NCBI RefSeq assembly: GCF_016545825.1 | Contig: NC_052618.1 | Location: forward strand, 58,024,561 to 58,088,560 | Direction: 5' to 3' | DNA length: 64,000 bases | DNA from: Eucalyptus grandis | Taxonomy: Eukaryota > Streptophyta > Magnoliopsida > Myrtales > Myrtaceae | Shown here: piece by piece, positions 12,836 through 23,155 of the stretch | Layout: each line of letters starts with the position of its first letter | How positions within the stretch are numbered: position 1 is the stretch's first letter | Translations under genes and position numbers: made by a program | Notes under the pieces: generated by a model | Databases searched by the model: none | The model's input: the letters and a program-made list of their open reading frames with translations, nothing else | Told to the model about the DNA's origin: nothing

Positions 12836-14270
12836 CCTCATTCGTGACTCAACTTCACTGAGGAAATAAAATAAACAATTGATTAATGGAACGTAACTAA
12901 AACTTAAATTACTTCAAATTACTTCAAAAACTCAAATTCCTTAATGTTAACCAGTCAAATATTCAAGTCAACACTTTAATAAACCCATCAACAACTCTTA
13001 TATTCATGGCCGTATAGCCTAGATATTAAAAACGTTCAGAGCCTAGAGGTCTGTTAAATCCTTGGTAGAGTAATCAACTCCTGAGTGTTGTAGAGTAATA
13101 AACTCCTGAGTGTTGTATAGACAGCGATTGCAATATGGTGAATCACCCAATATATCCCCATAAAAAAAATCTCCCCCTCTTGCGGATAATAGCAAGGGTT
13201 TTCTCATTATCTCTTTCTGCGAGCTGTTGGACTAACAAAATGAGAAAAAGACGTTCAAGAAGTTAAACAAAAAACCATAAATATCCATCATTCATAGCCT
13301 TGCTACTTCCCAAATTAAATAAAAATGCAGAAGAGCCATTACATAATTTATAAATCAAGAAAAACAAATAATTAGTAAACAAACATAAATCAGTTGAGAC
13401 AAAATTTGGCTGAATAAAAAATGGAGGATTTGAAGTTTCAGTTTCATGGCATTGGAGTGTGGTTTTAATATTTTAGCTTCTCTTAAGTGGCTTGTCCTAA
13501 ATCGAAACCAATATGGTAGATCAAGAAAATCAAGTGAATCTTCAACCTCTCTCTTCTAGTCAAATTCAATAGAGATGGACTTATCAATCAAGTATGCAAT
13601 TTCTATTATATCACAGGTCTACATATTAGTTTTTTTTTTTAAAGAGATATAATAGATAAAAGTAAAAGTCAACTTCTCACAAGCAAATCCTTTCACTTCT
13701 TAGTGATCGTCTAGGATAACCAATCTCACTCGAGGCATACAGCTTAGTTGATAAGCCTGCCTATGCGTCAGCATCACTCCAGATTGGGCACAATGCTCCT
13801 CTGAGGTTATTACTTGATAAATCCTATTTGTCGCACAAAAAATGTGACAGTTAACACTAAACATCTTAACAAACACAAGACACAAAATGAGTTAACGTGA
13901 ATATTGAAAAGAATGGAATTAATCGTCCAAACATTACAGCAAGTATTTCCATAATTCTCCTCCAATTGAAAATCTTTCCATGTCTATTCGTCTCTTTCGA
14001 TGGTAAAATTTCGACTGCATAGGCCACTCCCTTCCTTGCACGCAATATGCAATGTTTCTATGTGGTGCATGACTACCATAACGAATTGAGAATCACTTGG
14101 CTAATTAACAAGAAACCCTCATTCTAATATAAAACGAAGTTAGAAACTCACCCTTCAAGAGCTTGAAGTATCTAGGCTTTGAAATAAGGGATCTGTTGGC
14201 GCTAGTATGAGGGGGAGAACTTGCCTTCTTCCCTATAATATGCAATGCTTCTATGTGGTACATAGAACTT
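12823..14270. repeat. unit B, direct copy 1
   Basis: This begins at tggcaactgtatatcctc and runs to about atgcttctatgtggtacata. It is repeated with moderate divergence at 15,358-16,780, an offset of about 2.53 kb. Shared blocks include attgattaat..cgtaactaaaac, tgaagtttcagtttcatggc near 13,430, tcactcgaggcatac near 13,725 and gatctgttggcgctagta near 14,190. There is no primer-binding site after it, so I do not call it an LTR. Confidence 0.75.
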
Positions 14271-14284
14271 CATAGTGGAGCGAG

Positions 14285-14410
14285 GATGTCTGGCTTGAAC
14301 CCGGATGCTTTGGTGAGCTAACGCCAGATGCCTCGGTTGAGCCGAGATGCTGTAGTTGAGCTAGGATGCCTAACTTGAAGCTAGATGCCTCAGTTGAGCT
14401 AGGAGGGCTG
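14285..14410. repeat. minisatellite, about 19-23 bp unit, six copies
   Basis: Consecutive variants of gatgcctcggttgagctag: gatgctttggtgagctaac, gatgcctcggttgagccga, gatgctgtagttgagctag, gatgcctaacttgaagcta and gatgcctcagttgagctag. They lie just after B copy 1, in the part that B copy 2 lacks. Confidence 0.8.
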
Positions 14411-15345
14411 GTCATTAAGTTTGAAGATTAGCTCCTTCGTCCGTGGTCCATTGCACAGACCTTGCACGAACCTTCCACACCTCTCCGGCCAAAAGGGACT
14501 TGTACGAGGGTAGTCTTCACTCTAGCATCAAGCAAGCCTCCTTCTCACCAGCATCACCATAGCCACCTAGATCGCCAATTCACCTCAATCACAGTGCTGA
14601 CGGTCCTTGTGGAACATAAAAAATCAAAAAGCTACACGTGAAGGATTTAATTGATCGAAAAAAAAACACCTTAAATCTAATTAAATATTGAAAAGTTTCA
14701 TTTTGAATTTTTCCAAGTGAGGGATATGGTGAAAGAAAAATCGAGCGAAGATGTCAATAGTTAATTTTCTCATAAATCACAAAGAAATTTAGTTATTTAT
14801 TCTCGAGGAAGCCTCAATTAAAAAAAAAATCATAATCTCAATTGCAAAACGTAAACACAAATTCACATTGCAATTTTACATCCACTAAACACATTCACAT
14901 CCATTCACAGAAACGATCTACACAGCAAATAAGAACTGCACTCCAATGTATTGGACTACATTGATTAGTCTGCTTCATGAATCATATAAGTATTGCTAAT
15001 CATAGGCTGGAACTGTTAGGCTTGTTATTTATCCTGCCAAGAGTTGAAAACCCGATTGATGGCACCATGCTATACTTGGCCCCAGCCTTCAGGTGCTGAT
15101 ACATGAAGTAAAAAAAATTATCAGGAGGAACATAATGATGCAAATTTATTGCAGAATTAAGAGTCAAACCTTTCATAAAGCATTGAGCACCGGGTACAAC
15201 CATTCGAACTCCATCCGGCAAACTTGGACTATCGAAAAAGAAAAAAAAATGTTCCACACAAATATGAAGCATAAGTTGAATAACCCTACCCATCTTTGTC
15301 AAATTAAGATCAAAGGGTATAAATGTTGTAAAGCCTAGATAGAAA
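14411..15345. other. non-repeated spacer between the B copies
   Basis: AT-rich after about 14,600, with a somewhat more GC-rich stretch at 14,420-14,600. I find no supported coding exon. The short frame at 15,000-15,302 on the minus strand has no recognisable motif. Confidence 0.5.
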
Positions 15346-15357
15346 TAATTTTCATGG

Positions 15358-16780
15358 CAACTGTATACATCCTCATCTATGACTCAATCTCATTAAGGTA
15401 GCAAAATAAACAATTGATTAATAAAACGTAACTAAAACTCAAATTACTTCAATTTACTTAAAAAAACTCAAATTACTTAATGTTAACCAGTCAAGTATTC
15501 GAGTCAACACTTTAGTGAACCATCAACAGCTCTTACCTTCATGGGAAGGCCATATAACATAGGCATTAAAAATGTTCAGAGCCTAAAGGTCTATCGAATC
15601 TCTGGCAGAATGATCAACTCTTGAGTGTTATACAAACAAAGATTGCAATAGGAATCACCCGATATATTCCGATAAAAAAATCCCCCTTTTGCAAATAATA
15701 GTAAGGGCTTTCTCATTATCTCTTTTTGTAAGCTGTTGGACTAACAAAATGAGAAAAAGCCGTTTAGGAAGTTAAGCCAAAAACTAGAAATATCCATCAT
15801 TCATGGCCTTGCTACTTCCCAAATTAGATTATAAAAAAATGTAGAAAAGCCATTACATAATTTATAAATCAGGAAAAATAAATAATTAGTAAATAAACAT
15901 AAATCGGTTGGACACAATTTGACTAAATAAAAGAATGGAGAATTTGAAGTTTCAGTTTCATGGCATTGGAGCGTAGTTTTAATTTCTTAGCTTCTCTTAA
16001 ATGGTTTTGTTCTAAATCGAAATCAATATGGTAGATCAAGAAATTCAAGTGAATCTCCGACCTCTCTCTTCTAGTTAAATCCAATAGAGATGGACTTATC
16101 TATCAATATCACAAGTCTACATATTAGTTTTCTTAAAGAGATATAATAGATAAAAGTAACAATAAGAAGAAAGTCAACTTCTTACCAGCAAATACTTTCA
16201 CTATTTGGTGATTGTCTAGGATAACAAATCTCACTCGAGGCATACGGCTTAATTAATCAGTCTGCCTATGCGTCAGCACCACTCTAACTCGAGCACAATG
16301 CTCCTCTGAAATCTTGTTTGTCGCGTCTCTACTGTAATGGTGACAGAAAATGTCATAGTAAATACTAAACATCTTAACAAATGCAAAACACAGAATGAGT
16401 TAACGCAAATATTGAAAAAAATGGAACTAACCATCCAAATATTATAGCAAGTGTATCCACAATTCCCCTCTGATTGAAAATCTTTCTATGTCTACTCGTC
16501 TTGTCTGGTGATAAAATTTCGACCGCATAGGGCCACTCCCTTCCTTGCACATAATATACAATGCTTTTATGTGGTGCATGACTATCATAACAAATTGAGA
16601 ATCACTTGGCTAATTAGCGAGAAACCCATCATTCTAACAGAATAGGAAGCTAGAAACTCACCCTTCAAGAGTTTGAAATGTCTGTAAATAGGGCTTTGAA
16701 ATAAAGGATCTGTTGGCGCTAGTATAAGAGAGGAGGAAGACTTACTTTCTTTCCTGTAATATGTAATGCTTCTATGTTGT
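15358..16780. repeat. unit B, direct copy 2
   Basis: This matches 12,823-14,270 along its length, starting tggcaactgtatacatcc. Its end runs into a short tandem repeat of about 200 bp: the blocks gatctgttggcgctagtata and gcataa..caaattgagaatcac recur at about 16,560, 16,710-16,800 and 16,890-16,990. Confidence 0.75.
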
Positions 16781-17010
16781 GCATAATTACCTTAACAAAT
16801 TGAGAATCACTTAACTAAGCAACTAGAAACCCATCATTCTAACTAAAAAGGAAGCTATAAACTCATCATTAAGTATCTGTAAATAGGGCTTGGATCTGTT
16901 GGCGCTAGTATAGGAGAGGAGGGAGGACTTGCTTTCTTCCCTGTAATATGCAATATGATGCATAACTACCATAATGAATTGAGAATCACTAAACTAATAA
17001 ACTAGAGACC
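16545..17010. repeat. tandem repeat, about 200-bp unit
   Basis: Two to three consecutive imperfect copies of a block containing gatctgttggcgctagta, then ttcctgtaatatgcaat, then attgagaatcac. It extends the end of B copy 2. Confidence 0.7.
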
Positions 17011-17046
17011 CATTAATGCTTTGCTAATCGTTGCATGCCACAAGCA

Positions 17047-17454
17047 ATAAGAATGAGATATACAATAAATGGAATGAGACCCTTATATATACAAGTAAAT
17101 GACAAATTGTATCCGTAAATCTCTCATCGATCTTATGGTAAAGATCATATCTCTCCAACTATCTACTTGCGTGGTCACAATTTTACCATCGGACAAGAAT
17201 GATAGATATGGTAAGATTTACAATCAGAGAGGAATTGTGGACATACTTGTTGTAATGTTTAGATGGTTAGTTCCATTTTTTTCAATGTTAACTCATTATG
17301 TGTCTTGCGTTTGTTAAGATGTTTAGTGTTTAGGGTTCTCTTTATGAATGGGTGGTGGGTTTTTGGTTAAGTAGCCAAGCAAGGCTAGGATTTCGTATGG
17401 AATGATAGTAGTAATTGTAGATGATCCTGGGCTTCCTGTTTATGGTTCATGTCA
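17047..17454. repeat. inverted fragment of unit B between 22-bp direct repeats
   Basis: The reverse complement of about 17,130-17,330 matches 16,360-16,540 of B copy 2 (aaacatcttaacaaa, gagttaac, ggaactaaccatc, cacaattcc). The fragment is flanked by a perfect 22-bp direct repeat taatcgttgcatgccacaag+ca at 17,025-17,046 and 17,455-17,476, itself part of unit A. Confidence 0.7.
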
Positions 17455-18870
17455 TAATCGTTGCATGCCACAAGCAGCCACTCTTAATCAATGCTTTGCT
17501 AATCACTGCAAGTGGCCACTCCCTCACACCTTAGTCATCGACGCTTTGGTCTCTTGGACTCCCTCACTTCGTCAATCCCATGCCTCAAGCATCATCTAAC
17601 GACTTGATGCATCAATCACTCTCTCTCAAACACTCTTTCGCTCAACCCATACCTCAAGTATGGTCCAACGGTCCAACAACTAGACGCATCAATCGCTCTC
17701 TCTCTTAGACTTGGGGAAAAATATTTTCAAAGGATCACTATCAATTGACATGAGAGAGTGCGAGATGACTTTGCCAATTTGACAATACCTGATAATGAAA
17801 AGTCACGAACGTCTTATCTAATGATTCTTAGCCGATATGGCATAAGGCCTAAGGCCATAAAAAACAACATAGATAGGTGATTCGGTCTATACATGACTAC
17901 TATATAATGCCCAATTGTTGCACTCTAATTACTACACGCCGCAAGCGGTCACTCCTAATCGCTACACGCTGCAAGTGGCCACTTCTAATCATTGCTTCCC
18001 TGCATGCTGCAAGTGGCCCCTCCTTCACACCCTAGGTTCTAACACTCAATCTCTCAAGCTCTCTCTCTCTCTCTCAATTCCACACCTCAAGTATGTCTAA
18101 TGGTTGGATGCATCAGTTGCTCTCTCTCAAACATTCCCTTGCTAAACCCACCCCTCAAGTATGGTCCAATGATTCTCTCAATCCCACGCCTCAAGCATTG
18201 GTTCAATGCGTCAATCACTCCCTCTAAGACTTAAGAAAAAGCATTTTCATATGATCATCACCAATTACCACAAAAGAGCGCAAGATATGTTACTGATTCG
18301 ACAACATGTGATAATAAAAAGACAGAAGCATCTTGTCCAATGACTCTCGGCCTGTATAGCATAAGACCTTGGGCTATAACAACCCAAAATAGATAGGTTC
18401 CTCAGCCCATATAGAACAATTATATAATACTCTAATCATTGCACGTTACGAGCGGCCACTCTTAACCGCTACTTTGTTGCACGTTGCAAGCAGCCACTCC
18501 CTCACGCCTTAAACACTAACGCTTCAGTGTCTCATGGTCTCTCTTTGTCAATCCCACACTTCGAGCATCGTCCAACACCTCGACGCATCTGTCACTCTCT
18601 CTCAAGCACTCTGTCGCTCAACCTATGCCTCAAGCATCATCCAATGACTCTCTCAATCTCTCAACTCAACACATCACACACTCTCTCTCAAACTCGAGGA
18701 AAAGCATTTTCAAATGATCACTATCAATTGCCATGAAAGAGCACAAGATGACGTTGCCAATTCAACAACATCTGATAATGAAAAGTCGTGAGCATTTTGT
18801 CTAATGATTCTCGGCTCATATAGCATAAGGCATTGGGCCATAAAAACACAAAATAATGTCCTTGCCCATA
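17440..18870. repeat. satellite-like array A, right part
   Basis: About 2.8 copies of the A unit. The marker gataat(g/a)aaaag(t/a)c occurs near 17,795, 18,311 and 18,774, giving periods of about 516 and 463 bp. Other recurrent blocks are tgcaagtggccactcc, gcctcaagcat and the gcataaggcc..ccataaaaac block. The array stops near 18,870 in unique AT-rich DNA. Confidence 0.78.
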
Positions 18871-19330
18871 GTTTCATTTTTTTGCTTTTGTTTTTTGAAA
18901 TAATTTTTTATTTAATTTAATTAATATTTTGGTCAAATAAATTAGAATTTAAGCCACATCATCACTACATAGGAGAGAGAACATATTAAAAAAGCCATGT
19001 AAGCATTTTCCATTAGTCAAATTGACAGTGTTAACTTTAGGATTTGATTAAATCAATTTGATAAGTTTTAAGACTTGATTATATTTTTTATAAGTTTTAA
19101 AATTCAATTACATTTTCATAATAAGTTTTAGGATTTCCGGGGCACATATCTAAAAATATATAAATAAATATAAAAAAATATATATATATTTCGGTTCATC
19201 GGTCTTGGGCCGATTTCGGATTCTCACGAAGAGCTGGGCTGAGACACGGGCCGGGCTCTGGGCTCCGCTTGAGAAGCCGCAGAAAGCCCAGAAGCTTCCT
19301 GTCTCTACATCGGATCCATTGCATCTGCCT
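18871..19330 (+). promoter_or_regulatory. upstream region of the WD40 gene
   Basis: AT-rich DNA up to about 19,200 changes sharply to GC-rich DNA, with purine-rich agagag tracts in the likely leader. A tatatatata stretch near 19,180 could serve as a TATA element, but no transcription start can be fixed from sequence. Confidence 0.4.
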
Positions 19331-19708
19331 CACCTTTCGTCGAGACGGCAGATTTTGAAATCAGATCGGAGACGAGCGGAGCGGAGACGAGACGAAACGA
19401 AACATACGCTCTCTTGCACACAGAGAGAGACCCCACAGCGCACGGTGTCCGTTCCACCTCTCCACTCCCGGCGTCTCGCTCGCGCCCGCGCGCGGCGGAG
19501 GGTGCGCGGAGGCGGAACTCGAGCTCACTCCCCCCACCGTCGGAAACCCCCGCTCTCCGTCCCCATTTCGGCGGCGTCTGGTGAGTTCGTTGGTCGCGGG
19601 GTGAGGGCGGGATAGGGCTTCAGTGGAGCGCGCGGGGAAGCTGTGGCGAGGCGAGCGAGCGGGGGAATCGAGAAGAGGAGGGGTGGGGGGAGAGTGGAGT
19701 CGACGGTC

Positions 19709-19729
19709 ATGCCGATCTCTGTAGTTTAG
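19709..19729 (+). CDS. possible upstream ORF (6 codons) in the WD40 leader
   Basis: ATG CCG ATC TCT GTA GTT TAG ends 60 bp before the main ATG at 19,790. It would be a minimal uORF if the transcript starts upstream of it, which is likely but not shown. Confidence 0.35.
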   Translation: MPISVV

Positions 19730-19789
19730 AAGTGCGAAGCATTTTGCGCTCGTGCGTGAGAGGGAGAGGGAGAGGGAGAGGGGGGAAGT

Positions 19790-22700
19790 ATGGAGGGGAA
19801 GCGGGTATCTGCGAGTCCGAGGCCCTGCAGCGGGAGGAGGGTGCTGGCTTCGAAGAAGAGGCCGAGGTGGTGGTGCGGCGGGGATGGGCTCGTGAACAGC
19901 GTCAAGAAGCTCCAGAGACGCGAGATCAGTTCCAAGCGCGACCGCGCTTTCTCGATGACCGACGCCCAGGAGCGGTTCAGAAACATTCGGTTGCAGGTAT
20001 AGTGTCGAGGGTTCTTGTTATTTCCAGTTTCATTTTTTTTTCTTTTTTTTGACTTGCTAGGTCTTTATTTAGTGGGGGTGTCTGTCTGAATGAGGATTTG
20101 GAGACTTTGTCTGTGCTTATTTTGCTTTGAAGGTGGACTTTGAGTTACGTTAAAATTTAGGCTTGATCCGGTGGTGTTGGTATGAACTAGAGTTAACTCG
20201 TGGAATTATGTGGATATCAATCGGAAATTTGGTTTCTTGACGAGAGTGAATGTCAACATAACTTGGATTTTGTTGATGGGAGGGGAAGGCAGTGAAGATT
20301 TTTATGGTGAGTGCCAAAAATTTGAAATTGCGAGACCCGATGCCTTTGATCCTTAGTTGACAAAAGGCAATTTTTTGGAGATATAAATATTATACGTGCA
20401 AAATATTCAGTTTAATGTATGGGATTGATCTTTGGATGGGCGCTTTTGCCTCATTCAGGCTTTTCATGTAATGCTTGTATCATTTATCTGATCATTGATA
20501 TGATTAGGAGATGAAAATTTAGTTTCTGAATAAAAGTTACGCCAAATGTTAAAAAATGTATCTACTGGCATTACTTGAGTTGCGTATGCAAGTGTCTTGC
20601 CACATCTTTATCAGTCAGTCAAAAGAGTTTATTTTCTTGTTAAAATCTAGGATGTGGGATTTCAACTCAAAGATGACAAATGTTCCATTTTATGAGATTG
20701 ATGAAAGCCTTTTTATGGGGATAGTTTGCATATGCTGATTGTGGTTTTCTGGTTTGGATGATTGTGGGACTTGTTCACAGGAGGAATATGATACCCATGA
20801 CCCAAAGGGTCATTGTGCCATGGTCTTGACTTTTTTGAGAAAGAGGTCCAAGATTATTGAGATTGTAGCAGCACGTGACATTATCTTTGCCCTTGCTCAA
20901 TCTGGTGTTTGTGCAGCCTTTAGTCGAGGTGGGAATCTTGGTTTTCTTGCTTTCTTTACCAAAATCATTGATATTGGTACCAGTTTTGTGATTTATGACT
21001 CTTTATTGGAACGCAGAGACAAATCAAAGGATCTGCTTTTTAAATGTCAGTCATGGTGAAGTTATTCGAAGTCTGTTCTATAACAAGAACAATGACTCAC
21101 TTATCACAGTTTCAGTTTATGCATCTGACAACTTCAGCTCCCTAAAATGCAGAAGCACGAGGATTGAGTAAGTCAATTTCTCCATCACCAAATTTTTATA
21201 CAACACCACCTTTTCTTGTAGGAGAACCTAAAAATTTACAGAAGCACATAAAAGCTGTAATGAAGAGGATACAAGGCTAGAGAGAAACATATTCTCAGTT
21301 TTAGAAAGGAAGGACACCTTATGCAGTATCTTCATCCCCCACAACTGCGTTGTTATCTATTCTGCTTCTTGATGTCTAGGTACATAAGGAGGGGTAAACC
21401 TGATGCTGGCTTTGCGCTTTTTGAATCTGAATCGCTGAAATGGCCTGGTTTTGTGGAGTTTGATGATGTAAATGGGAAAGTACTTACGTACTCTGCCCAA
21501 GACAGGTAAAAAACAAGATCAGGCCCATGGTTGGAGTTATTTGCGCTATGGTTATGGACTTACCAAGTTCAATAATTTTCTCCATCTTATTATGACCTCC
21601 TCTTCTGTCCTGCAGTATATACAAGGTATTTGACCTAAAGAATTACACAATGTTGTACTCCATATCGGATAAAAATGTTAAAGAAATCAAGATAAGGTAC
21701 TTTCTTTTTCATCTGGGCGATGTATCTTCACCTTTTTATCCTAATTGAAATCTGTTACTTAAGAACTCCTCTCTCGTCTTGTTGCCTCATATGATCACGC
21801 TCTTATTTTGATTGTTTCTATTTTTTTCTTTAATAGTCCGGGAATCATGTTGTTGATATTTACAAAAGCTAGCGGTCATGTTCCTCTTAAGATTCTTTCC
21901 ATAGAGGATGGTACTGTTCTCAAGTCATTCAATCATCTCCTGCATCGGAGTAAGAAGGTTGATTTTATTGAACAATTCAATGAAAAGCTTTTAGTCAAGC
22001 AAGAAAACGAGAATCTCCAGATTCTTGATGTAAGTATTCCTCTTGATATTCTTTTGAGGCATATTTTGATATGGACTTATGAAGTCCAGCTGCTGACAGC
22101 GATAACGTTGCAGGTTCGCAACTTTGAGTTAACAGAAGTTAGCAGATCTGAGTTCATGACACCCTCGGCATTTATTTTCCTCTATGAAAATCAGTTATTC
22201 CTCACTTTTAGAAATCGAACTGTTGCTGTGTGGAACTTCCGTGGAGAGCTTGTAACATCATTTGAAGATCACCTCTTGTGGCATCCAGATTGCAATACCA
22301 ACAACATATACATCACAAGTGATCAAGACCTTATCATTTCTTACTGCAAGGCTGATGCTGAAGACCCCTTATCTGAAGGAAATGGTAACTCCCATCACTT
22401 TGCTTTCTTTGGGTTGATTAGTTTACATGGTAATCATTTCTTTTTTCCACTGTTTTATGTGCCAGCGGCCTTCATATGGATGTTGGCCCTGACATAAGTA
22501 GTCATTTCTGTCTTTCCAATTCCAAGAACTCTGTCACCATACTAGTCCTTAAAAGAAGTAATTAAAACAGCTATTAAAAGAATGGGAAGTTTCATCTTAT
22601 GGAGTTCTTTTGCATGGTATGTCAGTAGTAACTTTTTTTCTTTGTCGGAATTGAACCATTGGAGGTGGAAGTGTCTTTTTTCTACATATAGGTGCACCTG

Positions 22701-23155
22701 CCTCTTGTATTTGACAATATAAGCGGGCTGCATCATCTAATTCTTTGCTCTCTCGTAGGAGGCCAAAGGATAGCTGGATCATAACTAGAATTATCATATT
22801 CAGATGTTTATTCTCTGGCTATATTTTTTGGTTAAAGCATGTTCTTGCAGTTGTCAATGTACCATTGACAGTGCCACTGGTTTTTGCAGCAGGATCCATA
22901 AATGTAAGCAACATATTGACAGGGAAATGCCTTGCTAAAGTAAAAGCAAGCAACAGTGTCCCTGTCGAGGATGAATGTAGTTGTAGCGGTGAATGTAGTG
23001 GTGATTGCCGTTCCAAGAAACGTGCCCGTGCCTCCACAATCAGGAGCACAGTTGCAGAAGCCTTGGAAGACATCACTGCACTCTTCTACGATGAAGAGCG
23101 AAACGAAATCTATACAGGCAATAGGCATGGCCTTGTACATGTATGGTCTAACTGA
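19790..23155 (+). CDS. conserved WD40-like (transducin superfamily) protein
   Basis: Eight exons: 19790-19996, 20781-20928, 21017-21167, 21380-21505, 21616-21696, 21837-22029, 22114-22384 and 22890-23155. All are GT..AG and in phase, giving 480 residues. Segments such as ARDIIFALAQSGVCAAF, FVEFDDVNGKVLTYSAQD, RNRTVAVWNFRGELV and the final NEIYTGNRHGLVHVW look like beta-propeller blades, with the WD-type ends VW-N and VWSN. As I recall, this protein is a single-copy, strongly conserved plant protein without an established role. The N-terminus is basic (SKKRPRWW, KRDRAF). Near the C-terminus, residues 422-432 hold four Cys in a Ser/Gly-rich patch (CSCSGECSGDC), followed by a basic RSKKRAR that could be a nuclear signal. 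The start is the first ATG in frame before the conserved FRNIRLQEEYDTHDP junction. Confidence 0.88.

Noticed and set aside
14285..14410. CRISPR-like array
   Set aside because: The units are contiguous and imperfect, with no spacers, in a plant genome; this is a minisatellite.
12823..16780. LTR retrotransposon with the B copies as LTRs
   Set aside because: The B copies are direct repeats with TG near one end and CA near the other, but there is no primer-binding site, no polypurine tract, no gag/pol trace in the 1-kb spacer and no matching target duplication.
19205..19615. 136-codon plus-strand frame upstream of the WD40 gene
   Set aside because: It lies in the GC-rich leader region; the translation is Arg/Ser-rich low-complexity, as GC-rich leaders often give, and it is out of frame with the gene.
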